DNA from: an uncultured Selenomonadaceae bacterium
GTDB lineage: Bacteria > Bacillota > Negativicutes > Selenomonadales > Selenomonadaceae
Length of the DNA: 58,043 nucleotides
Direction of reading: 5' to 3'
Assembly: GCA_905235685.1 (NCBI GenBank)
Contig: CAJOMO010000016.1
Location: 1-58,043, forward strand
Position 1 is the stretch's first letter. Each line of letters starts with the position of its first letter. A model generated the notes under the pieces. The model ran no database searches. It was not told the origin of the DNA and saw nothing but the letters and a program-made list of their open reading frames with translations. Positions 43,409 to 52,200 of the stretch are shown in pieces. Both the position numbers and the translations under genes were made by a program.

Positions 43409-44626
43409 ATGCTGTTCACAGAACTTTTGAAAATGGCGGGCTTAAGTCTCGTTGCAAATAAACTTCGTACGATTTTAACAATGCTGGGAATAATAATCGG
43501 CGTCAGCGCGGTTATCGCCCTTGTCAGCGTGGGTATGGGCGTGCGAAAAAATGTCACGGATTCAATTTCTCGATTGGGATCGAATTTGTTAATGGTAATG
43601 TCGGGAAGTTCCAATCGCGGCGGCGTTCGTGGCGGCGCGGGTTCAGTTCAAACTTTGACGTACGACGACGCCAAGGCGATTAAATCGAAAATCAAAGACG
43701 TTGCCTACGTTTCACCGACGGCTCAAGGTTCATATCAAGTTGTTTACGGGCACGAAAATTGGAGTACAACGGTTACCGGCGTTATTCCGGAATATGCGGC
43801 GATTCAGTCTTTGACAATGCAGAGCGGGATATTTTTCAGTGAGCATGATGTTGACGTTCGAAGCCGCGTTGCTGTCATTGGTACGACTGTTGCCACAAAT
43901 CTTTTCGGCAGCGTCAATCCCGTTGGAAAAAAAATCCGCGTAGGCAATGCGCCTTACACGGTGATTGGTCTTATCGCCAGCAAGGGGCAATCCAGCGTTG
44001 GACAAGACCAGGACGATGTTGTTTTAATTCCGCTTACAACCGCGCAGGAACGTTTGATGGGTATAACCTACGTTCGAAGTATCAATGTTCAAGTTGCGGA
44101 CGCGGATAAAATGGATGAAGTTCAAGCCAATATCGAAAAACTTTTGCGTCAACGCCACAGGATTCGCGCAGGCGCGGACGACGATTTTAACGTAAGAAAT
44201 TTAACCAGCTTAATGGAAACTATGAATGAAACTACCACGATGATAACTTTGCTTTTGGGCTCAATCGCCGGAATTTCGCTGATTGTCGGCGGTATCGGCA
44301 TTATGAATATTATGATGGTGAGCGTGACCGAACGCACGCGCGAAATTGGCATTCGAAAGGCTATCGGCGCGACTTACAACAGCATTATGATGCAATTTCT
44401 GATTGAGTCGACAATGATTAGTATTTTGGGCGGTATCATTGGAATTTTCTTAGGTATCGGGCTCGCGCAGGCTATTTCGAAATTCGGCAACTTCACAACG
44501 GTTATCAGCGGCGAAAGTATCATTGCGAGTTTTGGATTTTCGCTGTTCGTCGGAGTATTTTTCGGAATGTTACCTGCGCGAAAGGCGGCGAAATTAGATC
44601 CGATTGACGCTTTGCGTTATGAATAA
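43409..44626 (+). CDS. MacB/FtsX-type ABC transporter permease
   Basis: A 405-residue permease: one N-terminal helix (about 20-45), a large periplasmic MacB-type domain (DAKAIKSKIKDVAYVSPT), and three C-terminal helices with TERTREIGIRKAIGA and LPARKAAKLDPIDALRYE, family hallmarks. It would work with the ATPase as a mechanotransmission complex (efflux or lipoprotein handling). No MacA-like adaptor is adjacent, so the substrate is open. Confidence 0.93.
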   Translation: MLFTELLKMAGLSLVANKLRTILTMLGIIIGVSAVIALVSVGMGVRKNVTDSISRLGSNLLMVMSGSSNRGGVRGGAGSVQTLTYDDAKAIKSKIKDVAYVSPTAQGSYQVVYGHENWSTTVTGVIPEYAAIQSLTMQSGIFFSEHDVDVRSRVAVIGTTVATNLFGSVNPVGKKIRVGNAPYTVIGLIASKGQSSVGQDQDDVVLIPLTTAQERLMGITYVRSINVQVADADKMDEVQANIEKLLRQRHRIRAGADDDFNVRNLTSLMETMNETTTMITLLLGSIAGISLIVGGIGIMNIMMVSVTERTREIGIRKAIGATYNSIMMQFLIESTMISILGGIIGIFLGIGLAQAISKFGNFTTVISGESIIASFGFSLFVGVFFGMLPARKAAKLDPIDALRYE

Positions 44627-44627
44627 T

Positions 44628-45485
44628 TTATCGAACGTGCAATTCGCTCTCTAAAACTTCACGCATAATTTCAAGGTTCGGCAAATTTCCCGTGAAAAGC
44701 CGGTAAGCCTCCTGCCCCTGCAGAAGTAACATTGATAAGCCGGTTAAAGTTGGATAGCCGAGTTCTTCAGCGGTTTGCAAAAATTTCGTTCGCGCAGGAT
44801 TGTAAACAATATCGTAAACGAGCGCGCCTTCCGGCAAAAGTTTTAAATCCACCGGTGGCATTTCGTCAACCTTCGGGTACATTCCCAGCGGCGTTGTATT
44901 TATGACGATATCAGCCGCGCTCAAAGATTCCTTAAACTCTTCCGATAACCAATCCATTGCCTCGATATTTCCGTAGACAATGAAGTCGTCGGCAAGAGTT
45001 TTTGCTTTTTGGAGGTTTCGCGCGCCGATAGTAATGTAACTTGCCTTGCGTTTGCACAGCCCCCACAAAACTGCGCGAGCCGCCCCGCCCGCACCAAGTA
45101 TAACCGCGTTGCAATCGTCCGGCATAAAATTAGCCTCCGCCAGTGATTTTAAAAATCCTGTAACGTCGGTATTGTAGCCGGTGAGCATACCGCCGTCATT
45201 AACAATCGTATTCACCGCGCCGATAATCATTGCGTCGGAATCAACCGCGTCCAGAAATTTAATCACAGTGGATTTGTGCGGAATTGTGACATTTGCGCCG
45301 CGGAAATTCAAACCGCGCAAACCTTCAACCGCCAGCATTAATCTACCGGCTTGAACGGGAATTGCGATGTAATTGTAATTCGGAAAACCGGAAGATTTGA
45401 ACTCCGCCATATACATTTTCGGCGAAAGTGAGTGTCCAATTGGAAAGCCGAGTATACCAAAATTTTTTATTTCGTCAGAAGCCAA
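44628..45485 (-). CDS. aroE: Shikimate dehydrogenase
   Basis: A 285-residue NADP-dependent enzyme that reduces 3-dehydroshikimate to shikimate in the cytosol. Seen: GFPIGHSLSPKMY (substrate Ser residues), the catalytic Lys in ANVTIPHKSTV, AVNTIVNDGG, the dinucleotide motif GAGGAARAV, and NTTPLGMYP. TTG 45485 follows GAGGGGAGC; the frame to 45503 would begin on that site. It lies 22 bases after the NAPRTase stop, probably one transcript. No other aro gene is near. Confidence 0.95.
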   Translation of the reverse strand: MASDEIKNFGILGFPIGHSLSPKMYMAEFKSSGFPNYNYIAIPVQAGRLMLAVEGLRGLNFRGANVTIPHKSTVIKFLDAVDSDAMIIGAVNTIVNDGGMLTGYNTDVTGFLKSLAEANFMPDDCNAVILGAGGAARAVLWGLCKRKASYITIGARNLQKAKTLADDFIVYGNIEAMDWLSEEFKESLSAADIVINTTPLGMYPKVDEMPPVDLKLLPEGALVYDIVYNPARTKFLQTAEELGYPTLTGLSMLLLQGQEAYRLFTGNLPNLEIMREVLESELHVR

Positions 45486-45507
45486 ATTAACCGCTCCCCT
45501 CAAAAAA

Positions 45508-46968
45508 TTATCCGTTCATTTGCGAACGAGTTTTGTAGAGCAAATTCATTTTCATTTCGTAATAATTGGGCGTCATATCCAGATAGTGGCGGTGCGGATT
45601 TTCAAAGCGCTGTTCTTCCTGCCAAATTTCCTTATCAAGCTGATACTTCACATAATCGCGAATTTCCTGCAACGTCGGCAATTTTTCAACGCGCTTGCCG
45701 TCTTTCACGTAAAGTTTCAAAAGTTGTCGCGCAGTACAATTTGCAAAGGCGCGCTGTTTCCACGGCTTAACCGGATCTATATATCTGAAAGGCTGAGCCA
45801 AATCAACTTTTTCGTCCATCAAAGCGATCATATCGGCAACGGCGTGCCCTTCAGCGTCATAAATTCGATAAACATTTTTCAAGCCAGGATTGGTAATTTT
45901 TTCAACATTTTCACTGACTTTTATTCGCGGCACAAATTCTTCGTCATTACCAACCGCCACGATTTTATAAACCGCGCCAAAAACCGGCTCACTTCGCGCA
46001 GTGATTAAGCGCTCGCCGACGCCGAAGCTGTCAATTTCCGCGCCCTGGCTCAAAAGTGAAGTGATTGTAAATTCGTCAAGGCTATTCGACACAACGATTT
46101 TACAATCTTCAAGCCCCGCGTCATTTAACATTTGCCGCACGCGCTTTGAAAGATACGCAAGGTCGCCGGAGTCAATTCGAACGCCTTTCAGCCTGTTACC
46201 GGCGGGTTCAAGAATTTCTTTGGCAACGCGAATAGCATTTGGAACGCCGCTGTGAATCACGTCGTAAGTGTCGACAAGCAGCGTCGTGGATTTCGGATAA
46301 ACTTCAGCGTAACGTTTGAACGCCTCGAACTCGTCTTTGAAATACATAACCCAGCTGTGCGCCATTGTGCCGTTAATCGGAATGTTGAAAAGCTGACCGG
46401 CTGAAACAGTCGCCGTGCCATTGACGCCGCCAATAAAAGCTGCGCGCGCGCCGTAAATTGCCGCGTCCATATTGTGAGCGCGCCGCGCCCCGAAATCCGA
46501 AACGAATCTGCCTTCAGCCGAACGCACAATTCGCCGCGCCTTCGTTGCGATTAAAGCCTGGTGATTAACCTGCGTCAAAATCGCCGTCTCAATCAGCTGG
46601 GCGTCAATTAAATCGGCTATTACCGTCATAAACGGCTCATTTGGATACATAATCGTACCTTCGGGGAAAGCGTAAATATCGCCGTGGAATTTGAAATTGG
46701 CAAGGTAATTCAAAAATGCGTCGCTGAAAAGATTTTGCGCGCGAAAATATTCAACGTCCTCCGCCGTGAAATGCATATTTTCAACGTATTCAATTACCTG
46801 TTCAAGACCGGCGAAAATGGCAAAACCGCCGCCGTCCGGATTGCGCCGATAAAAAACGTCGAACGCAACGCGCGAATGTTCCCCGCCGCTCTCGAAGTAG
46901 CCGTTCGCCATCGTCATTTCGTAAAAATCCATCATCATGCTAATATTGCGTTTGTCAAACTGCGTCAT
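45508..46968 (-). CDS. pncB: Nicotinate phosphoribosyltransferase
   Basis: A 486-residue enzyme converting nicotinate and PRPP to nicotinate mononucleotide in NAD salvage. Seen: MMMDFYEMTMANGYF, DFGARRAHNMDAAIYGARAA (with the FGARRAH motif), TMAHSWVMYF (the active-site His region), VDTYDVIHSGVPNA and GVRIDSGDL (PRPP site). ATG 46968 follows GGAGG by 7 bases. It has a good promoter at 47003-47031. Confidence 0.95.
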   Translation of the reverse strand: MTQFDKRNISMMMDFYEMTMANGYFESGGEHSRVAFDVFYRRNPDGGGFAIFAGLEQVIEYVENMHFTAEDVEYFRAQNLFSDAFLNYLANFKFHGDIYAFPEGTIMYPNEPFMTVIADLIDAQLIETAILTQVNHQALIATKARRIVRSAEGRFVSDFGARRAHNMDAAIYGARAAFIGGVNGTATVSAGQLFNIPINGTMAHSWVMYFKDEFEAFKRYAEVYPKSTTLLVDTYDVIHSGVPNAIRVAKEILEPAGNRLKGVRIDSGDLAYLSKRVRQMLNDAGLEDCKIVVSNSLDEFTITSLLSQGAEIDSFGVGERLITARSEPVFGAVYKIVAVGNDEEFVPRIKVSENVEKITNPGLKNVYRIYDAEGHAVADMIALMDEKVDLAQPFRYIDPVKPWKQRAFANCTARQLLKLYVKDGKRVEKLPTLQEIRDYVKYQLDKEIWQEEQRFENPHRHYLDMTPNYYEMKMNLLYKTRSQMNG

Positions 46969-47002
46969 ATCCATTCCTCCGTGCAGAATTAAAACCCGTA
47001 AG

Positions 47003-47031
47003 AATTTATCACATACCGCGCCCCTTGTCAA
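47003..47031 (-). promoter_or_regulatory. Promoter of the NAPRTase-aroE unit
   Basis: On the minus strand TTGACA (47031-47026) and TAAATT (47008-47003), 17-base spacer. The -35 touches the T run of the upstream terminator. Confidence 0.7.
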
Positions 47032-47070
47032 AAAAAAAGCGCCGCGCTTTTAAGCCCGTCGCTTTTTTTT
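47030..47070 (-). terminator. Terminator after the hexokinase gene
   Basis: An imperfect 12-pair stem (47038-47063, two mismatches) with loop TT is flanked by nine A (47030-47038) and eight T, so it may act in both directions. Confidence 0.65.
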
Positions 47071-47108
47071 AGGGAATGGGGGCAAGTGTAAAGGGAATAG
47101 TGATATCC

Positions 47109-48407
47109 TTAGCCCCTGGTCATAGCCGCCGCAATAGCCGCGCCGAGTCCGGAACCGCCAACGTCCAAAATCGTTGTAACTTTCGCCGCATCTTCGCCGA
47201 GAAGTTCCTGCAGAGCCTTGTTGATATTTTCTTGAACAAGCGGCATTTTTTCATAAACAGAGCCGTCAACCGCCACGTACTGCTTGACAATTTTGCCGCC
47301 ATTTGCACGCTGCCAAACAATTCCAACGTACGAGGAAGTAACCAGTCGCGCAGAACGAATTATAATTGCCGCGTCAAGTTCCTTGATTTTTTTCACGTCG
47401 GCAAGTTCCAAAGTTTTTCCGGTTTGCTCGGCAATAATCGCTGTCGCCTTTTCAAGATTCGCGCTGTTATCTGAAACTATCGCCGACATATCAATCGACG
47501 AGAAGGCAAATTTTTTATCCGCGCCCAAAAGTTCCGCAACCGCCATACTGAAAAGTTCGCCCATATAACGCCCCGAAACCATTTTCTCAAAGCGCTGTTC
47601 GCCAGGTTTCTCAGATTTTTGGTCAAGTTCCACGTCAAAGCGATTCGGCGTCAACTTCATAAAATTGCCGCACTCCAGATTTAAAATCATACCGCCGACG
47701 CCAAAACCTTTCGGGTCGTGAATGCTGGATTCGAGGTAGCAGGTATTATGCCCCGTGGCGTAAATCGAGCCGGTGAAAACGTCAGCCTGCTTGTAAGCCG
47801 CGGACAAAAGTACAGCAACCGTGTCATTGATAACCGCAACCGGAACAACATTTTCAATGCCGCGTTTTTTCAGCGCGTCCAAAAGTAAATCGTTGACAAC
47901 TTTGCCTTCAACGCCAGGCGTGGCAAATTCTTTCGTCCAAATGATAAGGCGCGCGTTATTCAAATCTTCCTGCGCGGACGGGAACGAAAATGTATGCCCG
48001 AGATAAAATTTCGTGGTGTGGTCGCCGTCAATGGCGTCGTCAATCAGTTTCGCCAAAAATCCAAACATTTGCTCGACGGTGGAATTTTTTCCAATATAAT
48101 CATACTGTCCGGGAATAATCAGCGGCTCGCCTACGCGTTTAATAATTTCGTAGCGCCCTTCGCCGTCCAAACGCACGCGGAAAACTCTAACATTCGTGCC
48201 GCCGAAATCCAGTGCAAGGTATTCGCCGGTTTCTTTGCCGGTGGGAAGTCCAACGTAAGATTTGAGCATACGCATTGATGAACTTTTCGGGTCGCGCAGT
48301 CCAATTTGCAAATCTTTTTGAAAGTTCATTGCAACTTCGCGAATAAATTCGGGCGTCGCCGCAAATTCCGAAAGTACGTCTTGAAATTTGCCTTCGCTAA
48401 TCGCCAT
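47109..48407 (-). CDS. Hexokinase of the eukaryotic (two-lobe) family
   Basis: A 432-residue sugar kinase. YLALDFGGTNVRVFRV is the phosphate-1 motif, LGHTFSFPSAQ matches the hexokinase signature (LGFTFSFP), ATGHNTCYLE and GVGGMILNLECGNF cover the sugar site, and GGSGLGAA lies at the adenosine site. The length and motifs fit the classic hexokinase family rather than the shorter bacterial ROK/Glk kinases. It would phosphorylate glucose, fructose or mannose in the cytosol. ATG 48407 behind AGAGGAGC; the frame to 48425 begins on that site. Confidence 0.92.
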   Translation of the reverse strand: MAISEGKFQDVLSEFAATPEFIREVAMNFQKDLQIGLRDPKSSSMRMLKSYVGLPTGKETGEYLALDFGGTNVRVFRVRLDGEGRYEIIKRVGEPLIIPGQYDYIGKNSTVEQMFGFLAKLIDDAIDGDHTTKFYLGHTFSFPSAQEDLNNARLIIWTKEFATPGVEGKVVNDLLLDALKKRGIENVVPVAVINDTVAVLLSAAYKQADVFTGSIYATGHNTCYLESSIHDPKGFGVGGMILNLECGNFMKLTPNRFDVELDQKSEKPGEQRFEKMVSGRYMGELFSMAVAELLGADKKFAFSSIDMSAIVSDNSANLEKATAIIAEQTGKTLELADVKKIKELDAAIIIRSARLVTSSYVGIVWQRANGGKIVKQYVAVDGSVYEKMPLVQENINKALQELLGEDAAKVTTILDVGGSGLGAAIAAAMTRG

Positions 48408-48444
48408 TAAAATCGCTCCTCTCAATCGGAAAATATTTTTGTCG

Positions 48445-48473
48445 ATTATAACACGGTTAAAAGCGCGGCGAAA
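48445..48473 (-). promoter_or_regulatory. Probable promoter of the hexokinase gene
   Basis: A perfect TATAAT on the minus strand (48450-48445) with a weak -35, TTTCGC (48473-48468), at 17 bases. Confidence 0.5.
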
Positions 48474-48506
48474 GTCTTAGCCGAAAATTTTTATAGCTGA
48501 TAATTA

Positions 48507-48534
48507 TTGACAAAGATATTCAGCCGTGTAAAAT
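48507..48534 (+). promoter_or_regulatory. Sigma-70 promoter of the flagellar operon
   Basis: TTGACA (48507-48512) and TAAAAT (48529-48534), spacer 16. It is about 105 bases upstream of flbD, leaving a long leader. Downstream, GGCGATAA (48564-48571) resembles a sigma-28 -10 box (GCCGATAA) but its -35 is poor. Confidence 0.62.
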
Positions 48535-48638
48535 TGTATCGAAAAAAAATTAATAAGCGCCGCGGCGATAAAGGATTTTAAAATTTTGTGGCGAAAGTTG
48601 AAGGAAAACGTAATGATACTTAGTGAGGAGGTTAAGCC

Positions 48639-48839
48639 GTGATTAAGTTGACCAGGTTTAATTCGCAAACCCAGAAAAAGGGTGAGTTCATTCTCAACGC
48701 GGAAGTCATTCAGACTATCGAGGAAACGCCCGACACCGTGATAACCTTGATGAACGATAAAAAGTTCATTGTGGAAGAACCGGCTGAGGAAGTTGTGCGC
48801 CGCGTTATGAAATATCGCCGTGCTTTGAGACAGTATTAA
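48639..48839 (+). CDS. flbD: Flagellar protein FlbD
   Basis: A 66-residue protein: MIKLTRFN at the start and DTVITLMNDKKFIVEE in the middle match the small FlbD family that heads flagellar fliL-fliM operons in Firmicutes and spirochaetes. GTG 48639 behind GAGGAGG. Its exact role is not settled in the family. First gene of the operon. Confidence 0.9.
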   Translation: MIKLTRFNSQTQKKGEFILNAEVIQTIEETPDTVITLMNDKKFIVEEPAEEVVRRVMKYRRALRQY

Positions 48840-48856
48840 GTTTGGAGGAATTATTT

Positions 48857-49393
48857 ATGGCTGACAATGAAAAAGATGCTGCCGCCGCCGCCCCCGAAGG
48901 CGAAGCTGCCGCTGAGCCCAAAAAACGCTCGCCGATAATTCTGATTGCAGTTTTGGCTGTTTTAGGTTTAGCTCTCGCGGTTGGAATTTCAATTTTCGTT
49001 ACAACGCGGATTATGGCGGACGCAGTTAACGACGACGGCGGCGAAAGTCGCCACCACGACAATGGCATTTATCTTAAATTGGGCGACCCCAAAGACGGCA
49101 TTACCGTTAATGTTGGCGGACCGCGCGCAGGAAAATTCCTTAGAGCCGGTATCGTTCTTGAAATGAATCCTAGCCGCACTTCCGTTATCAACGAAGAAAC
49201 TCATACTTTCCAGCCCGACGCCGAAATTAAAATTATGGATATTACCACGCAATTTTTACGCTCCACAAAACTTGAGGATTTCGACGCAACCAAACAGGAC
49301 GAACTCAAAAAACAGCTGAAAGACGCGCTCAACGCCGAACTCGGCTCCGGCTCAGTCTACGAAATTTATATCACCAGTTTTATGTTGCAATGA
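48857..49393 (+). CDS. fliL: Flagellar basal-body-associated protein FliL
   Basis: A 178-residue single-pass protein: an Ala/Glu-rich cytoplasmic N-terminus, one helix (about 28-52) and a periplasmic FliL domain (YLKLGDPKDGITVNVG, RAGIVLEMNP, VYEIYITSFMLQ end). It supports stator function. ATG 48857 follows TTGGAGG; an upstream in-frame TTG at 48842 lies on the ribosome site. Confidence 0.9.
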   Translation: MADNEKDAAAAAPEGEAAAEPKKRSPIILIAVLAVLGLALAVGISIFVTTRIMADAVNDDGGESRHHDNGIYLKLGDPKDGITVNVGGPRAGKFLRAGIVLEMNPSRTSVINEETHTFQPDAEIKIMDITTQFLRSTKLEDFDATKQDELKKQLKDALNAELGSGSVYEIYITSFMLQ

Positions 49394-49435
49394 GCTGATT
49401 AAAAATTTTCCCGCTTAAAGAGAGGTGAATAAGGA

Positions 49436-50440
49436 TTGCCGGATGTATTAAGTCAGGCGGAAATAGACGCTTTGTTGCAAGGCGTTATGAGCGGGCAAGT
49501 CGACGCCGAGGAAGCTAAGAAAGAATCCGACACGCGCAAAGTCAAAGTTTACGATTTCAAGCGCCCCGATAAATTTTCCAAAGATCAAATCAGAACGCTG
49601 TATATGATACATGAAAGTTTCGCGCGCCTTCTCAATACCTATCTTAGCACTCATTTGAGAACGCTCGTCAATGTGGACGTGGCCTCCGTCGAACAGCTTA
49701 CCTATCAAGAATTTGTTCAGTCCGTGGCAAATCCCAGCTTTATCAGCGTTTTGGGCGTCCCGCCTTTGAAGGGCAATATTATTATAGAATTTGGCACGGA
49801 AATAGCCTTCGCCTATATCGACAGAGTTTTCGGCGGCGACGGCAACACCACAATGAAGACGCGCGTTCTTACCGAAATTGAAGACGCCGTTATGCGCCGC
49901 TTTGTTAACGCCGCTATGACTCATTTTAAAGAGGCGTGGGCTAATGTTACGCCGATGAATCCTTTCTTGGAAACAACGGAATCTAACCCGCAATTCACTC
50001 AAATAGTTACTCCAAATGAAATGGTCGTTATCGTTACTGTACAAATTAAAATCGGCGATATCGAAGGAATTATGACAATTTGTATTCCGTATCTGGTTTT
50101 AGAGCCGATTATGTCCAGGTTGACGACAACATTCTTGGTTGCTTCGTCAATTTCCAAGAGCGAAACTGAGAGCCAGGTTGCAATTATTCAGTCGAAATTG
50201 GAAAAAACCGAAGTAACTTTCATAGTCGAAATCGGCGAAGTTTACATAACCATTCAAGAATTTTTAACATTGGGATTTGGTGACGTTTTAAGATTAACGA
50301 CAAAAGTAAATGACGATTTGCCGTGTCGTGTTGGTAAAAATGCAAAGTTTTATTGCAGACCAGGAACGTCAGGCAAAAAGATGGCGGTGCAAATAACGCG
50401 CGTCGTAAATCCGGAGGAGGAAGAAAACGATAATGTATAA
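49436..50440 (+). CDS. fliM: Flagellar motor switch protein FliM
   Basis: A 334-residue C-ring protein. The N-terminal LSQAEIDALLQG is the CheY-P binding peptide; DFKRPDKFSKDQIRTLYMIHESFARLL begins the middle domain (with the GGxG-type loop as FGGDGN), and a SpoA domain ends it. Starts at TTG with GAGGTGAA upstream, and overlaps fliY by 8 bases. Confidence 0.97.
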   Translation: MPDVLSQAEIDALLQGVMSGQVDAEEAKKESDTRKVKVYDFKRPDKFSKDQIRTLYMIHESFARLLNTYLSTHLRTLVNVDVASVEQLTYQEFVQSVANPSFISVLGVPPLKGNIIIEFGTEIAFAYIDRVFGGDGNTTMKTRVLTEIEDAVMRRFVNAAMTHFKEAWANVTPMNPFLETTESNPQFTQIVTPNEMVVIVTVQIKIGDIEGIMTICIPYLVLEPIMSRLTTTFLVASSISKSETESQVAIIQSKLEKTEVTFIVEIGEVYITIQEFLTLGFGDVLRLTTKVNDDLPCRVGKNAKFYCRPGTSGKKMAVQITRVVNPEEEENDNV

Positions 50441-51749
50441 CGAATTATCACAAGCTGAAATTGACGCGCTTTTGGCGGCAGCAGGCGGAAGTAATGACGA
50501 CGAAGCCCCGCCTCCGCCACCAGGCGATTCCGGAGGCGGCGATACTCCGCCCCCACCACCGCCACCGGCTGAAGAAGAAGATCCTTCCGAGATATTGTCC
50601 GATATGGAGCGCGACGCTATCGGCGAAATCGGCAATATCTCAATGGGCAGCGCGGCTACTAACCTTTCCAATCTTTTAAATCACAAAGTCGATATTACCA
50701 CGCCGACCGTTGATATTATCACCATGAAGAAAATCAAGGAAAGTTACCCGATGCCATATCTTTTGGTCGAGGTAACTTACACGATTGGTATCAACGGTAC
50801 GAATATCCTTGCAATTCAATCGCGGGACGCGTCGATAATCGCCGATTTGATGATGGGCGGCGACGGCACAAATCCGGATTCAGCGCTCGGCGAAATTCAA
50901 ATGAGCGCCGTTGGCGAAGCGATGAACCAAATGATGGGCGCGGTTGCAACGAGTTTGTCAACCATGTTCAGCAAAAAAATCGACATTTCGCCGCCGATTG
51001 TCACGCTCATTGATTTTGGCAAAGAAGATATTGTAACCGAAATGGCGAAGGATACCGAGAAGGTTGCAAAAATTTCTTTCCGCATGAAAGTTGAAGGCTT
51101 AATCGACAGCGAGATAATGCAGATTTTGCCGTTGCCGGTTGCCAAAGAATTAGTCGCGGCCTTAATGGGCGGCGGAGCAGAAGAACCGCCCGCGCCCGTA
51201 CCAAATCAAGAGCCGCCTCCGCCACCGGCACAAGCAGCGCCCGCTCAACAAGCGCCGCCCCCGCCTCAACAACAACCACAGCAACCGTATCCGCCACCAC
51301 CGCAACAACCCTATCCGCCGCAGGAACAATATCCGCCGCAACAGCCATATCCGCAGCAACCTTACCCGCCGCAATATCCGCCGCCGCAATATGCATATCC
51401 GCCGCAACAGCCGCAGGTTGTTCAAGGTATGCCGCCGGTTGCTCCGGTGCAATTCGCGCCGCTTTCCAATGAGCCCGTTCAAGTTAACGAAAATAATATC
51501 GGCTTGATTCTGGACGTTCCGCTCCAAATTACAGTCGAATTGGGCAGGACGAAAAAATCTATCAAGGAAATTTTGGAGCTGTCGAAAGATTCTATTGTCG
51601 AGCTGGATAAATTGGCGGGCGAGCCGGTTGAAATTCAAGTTAACGGTCATTATCTGGCGAAGGGCGAAGTTGTTGTTATCGACGAAAACTTTGGCGTGCG
51701 TATCACCGAAATTGCCAGCCCCAAAGAGCGCGCCGCAAGATTGAGATAG
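50433..51749 (+). CDS. fliY: Flagellar motor switch phosphatase FliY
   Basis: A 438-residue protein. A second CheY-binding peptide (LSQAEIDALL) and a Pro-rich stretch lead to a CheC-like domain with two ExxN phosphatase sites (GEIGNISMGS and GEAMNQMMGA). A long Pro/Gln/Tyr linker (about 250-335, many PYPPQQ) precedes a FliN-type SpoA domain. It both builds the C-ring and dephosphorylates CheY-P, as in Bacillus. The linker is unusually long for the family. Confidence 0.95.
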   Translation: MYNELSQAEIDALLAAAGGSNDDEAPPPPPGDSGGGDTPPPPPPPAEEEDPSEILSDMERDAIGEIGNISMGSAATNLSNLLNHKVDITTPTVDIITMKKIKESYPMPYLLVEVTYTIGINGTNILAIQSRDASIIADLMMGGDGTNPDSALGEIQMSAVGEAMNQMMGAVATSLSTMFSKKIDISPPIVTLIDFGKEDIVTEMAKDTEKVAKISFRMKVEGLIDSEIMQILPLPVAKELVAALMGGGAEEPPAPVPNQEPPPPPAQAAPAQQAPPPPQQQPQQPYPPPPQQPYPPQEQYPPQQPYPQQPYPPQYPPPQYAYPPQQPQVVQGMPPVAPVQFAPLSNEPVQVNENNIGLILDVPLQITVELGRTKKSIKEILELSKDSIVELDKLAGEPVEIQVNGHYLAKGEVVVIDENFGVRITEIASPKERAARLR

Positions 51750-51762
51750 TTTAAATTTGCCC

Positions 51763-51791
51763 TTGCCGATTTTAATTGTATAGGTTATAAT
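51763..51791 (+). promoter_or_regulatory. Internal sigma-70 promoter before cheY
   Basis: TTGCCG (51763-51768) and a perfect TATAAT (51786-51791) with a 17-base spacer, in the 88-base gap between fliY and cheY, the largest gap in the operon. It could raise cheY-fliO and downstream expression independently. Confidence 0.72.
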
Positions 51792-51837
51792 GCTAAGGTA
51801 AATTCTATTTTTCAATGGAAATGAGGAGAGATGAACT

Positions 51838-52200
51838 ATGGCGACAAGAGTGTTGGTCGTTGACGACGCAGCATTTATGAGAATGATGGTTAGGGATATT
51901 TTGTCCAAAAACGGATATGAGGTTGTCGGTGAAGCGGAAAACGGTATGAAGGCCGTCGAAAAATATCAAGAACTCCACCCCGATTTGACAACTATGGATA
52001 TTACAATGCCGGAAATGGACGGAATTTCAGCCGTCAAAGCTATCAGAAAAATTGACCCGAACGCCAAAATCATTATGTGCTCTGCAATGGGTCAGCAGGC
52101 AATGGTTATCGAAGCAATTCAAGCGGGCGCTCGTGACTTTATCGTCAAGCCGTTTCAGGCAGACCGCGTACTTGAGGCGGTTCGTAAAGCTGTCGGCTGA
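51838..52200 (+). CDS. cheY: Chemotaxis response regulator CheY
   Basis: A 120-residue receiver domain: acidic pair in VVDDAAFMRM, phospho-acceptor Asp in TMDITMPEMDG, switch Thr/Ser in MCSAMG, and Lys in FIVKPF. No output domain. CheY-P binds FliM and FliY to alter motor rotation. ATG after AGGAGAG; overlaps fliO by 1 base. Confidence 0.95.
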   Translation: MATRVLVVDDAAFMRMMVRDILSKNGYEVVGEAENGMKAVEKYQELHPDLTTMDITMPEMDGISAVKAIRKIDPNAKIIMCSAMGQQAMVIEAIQAGARDFIVKPFQADRVLEAVRKAVG

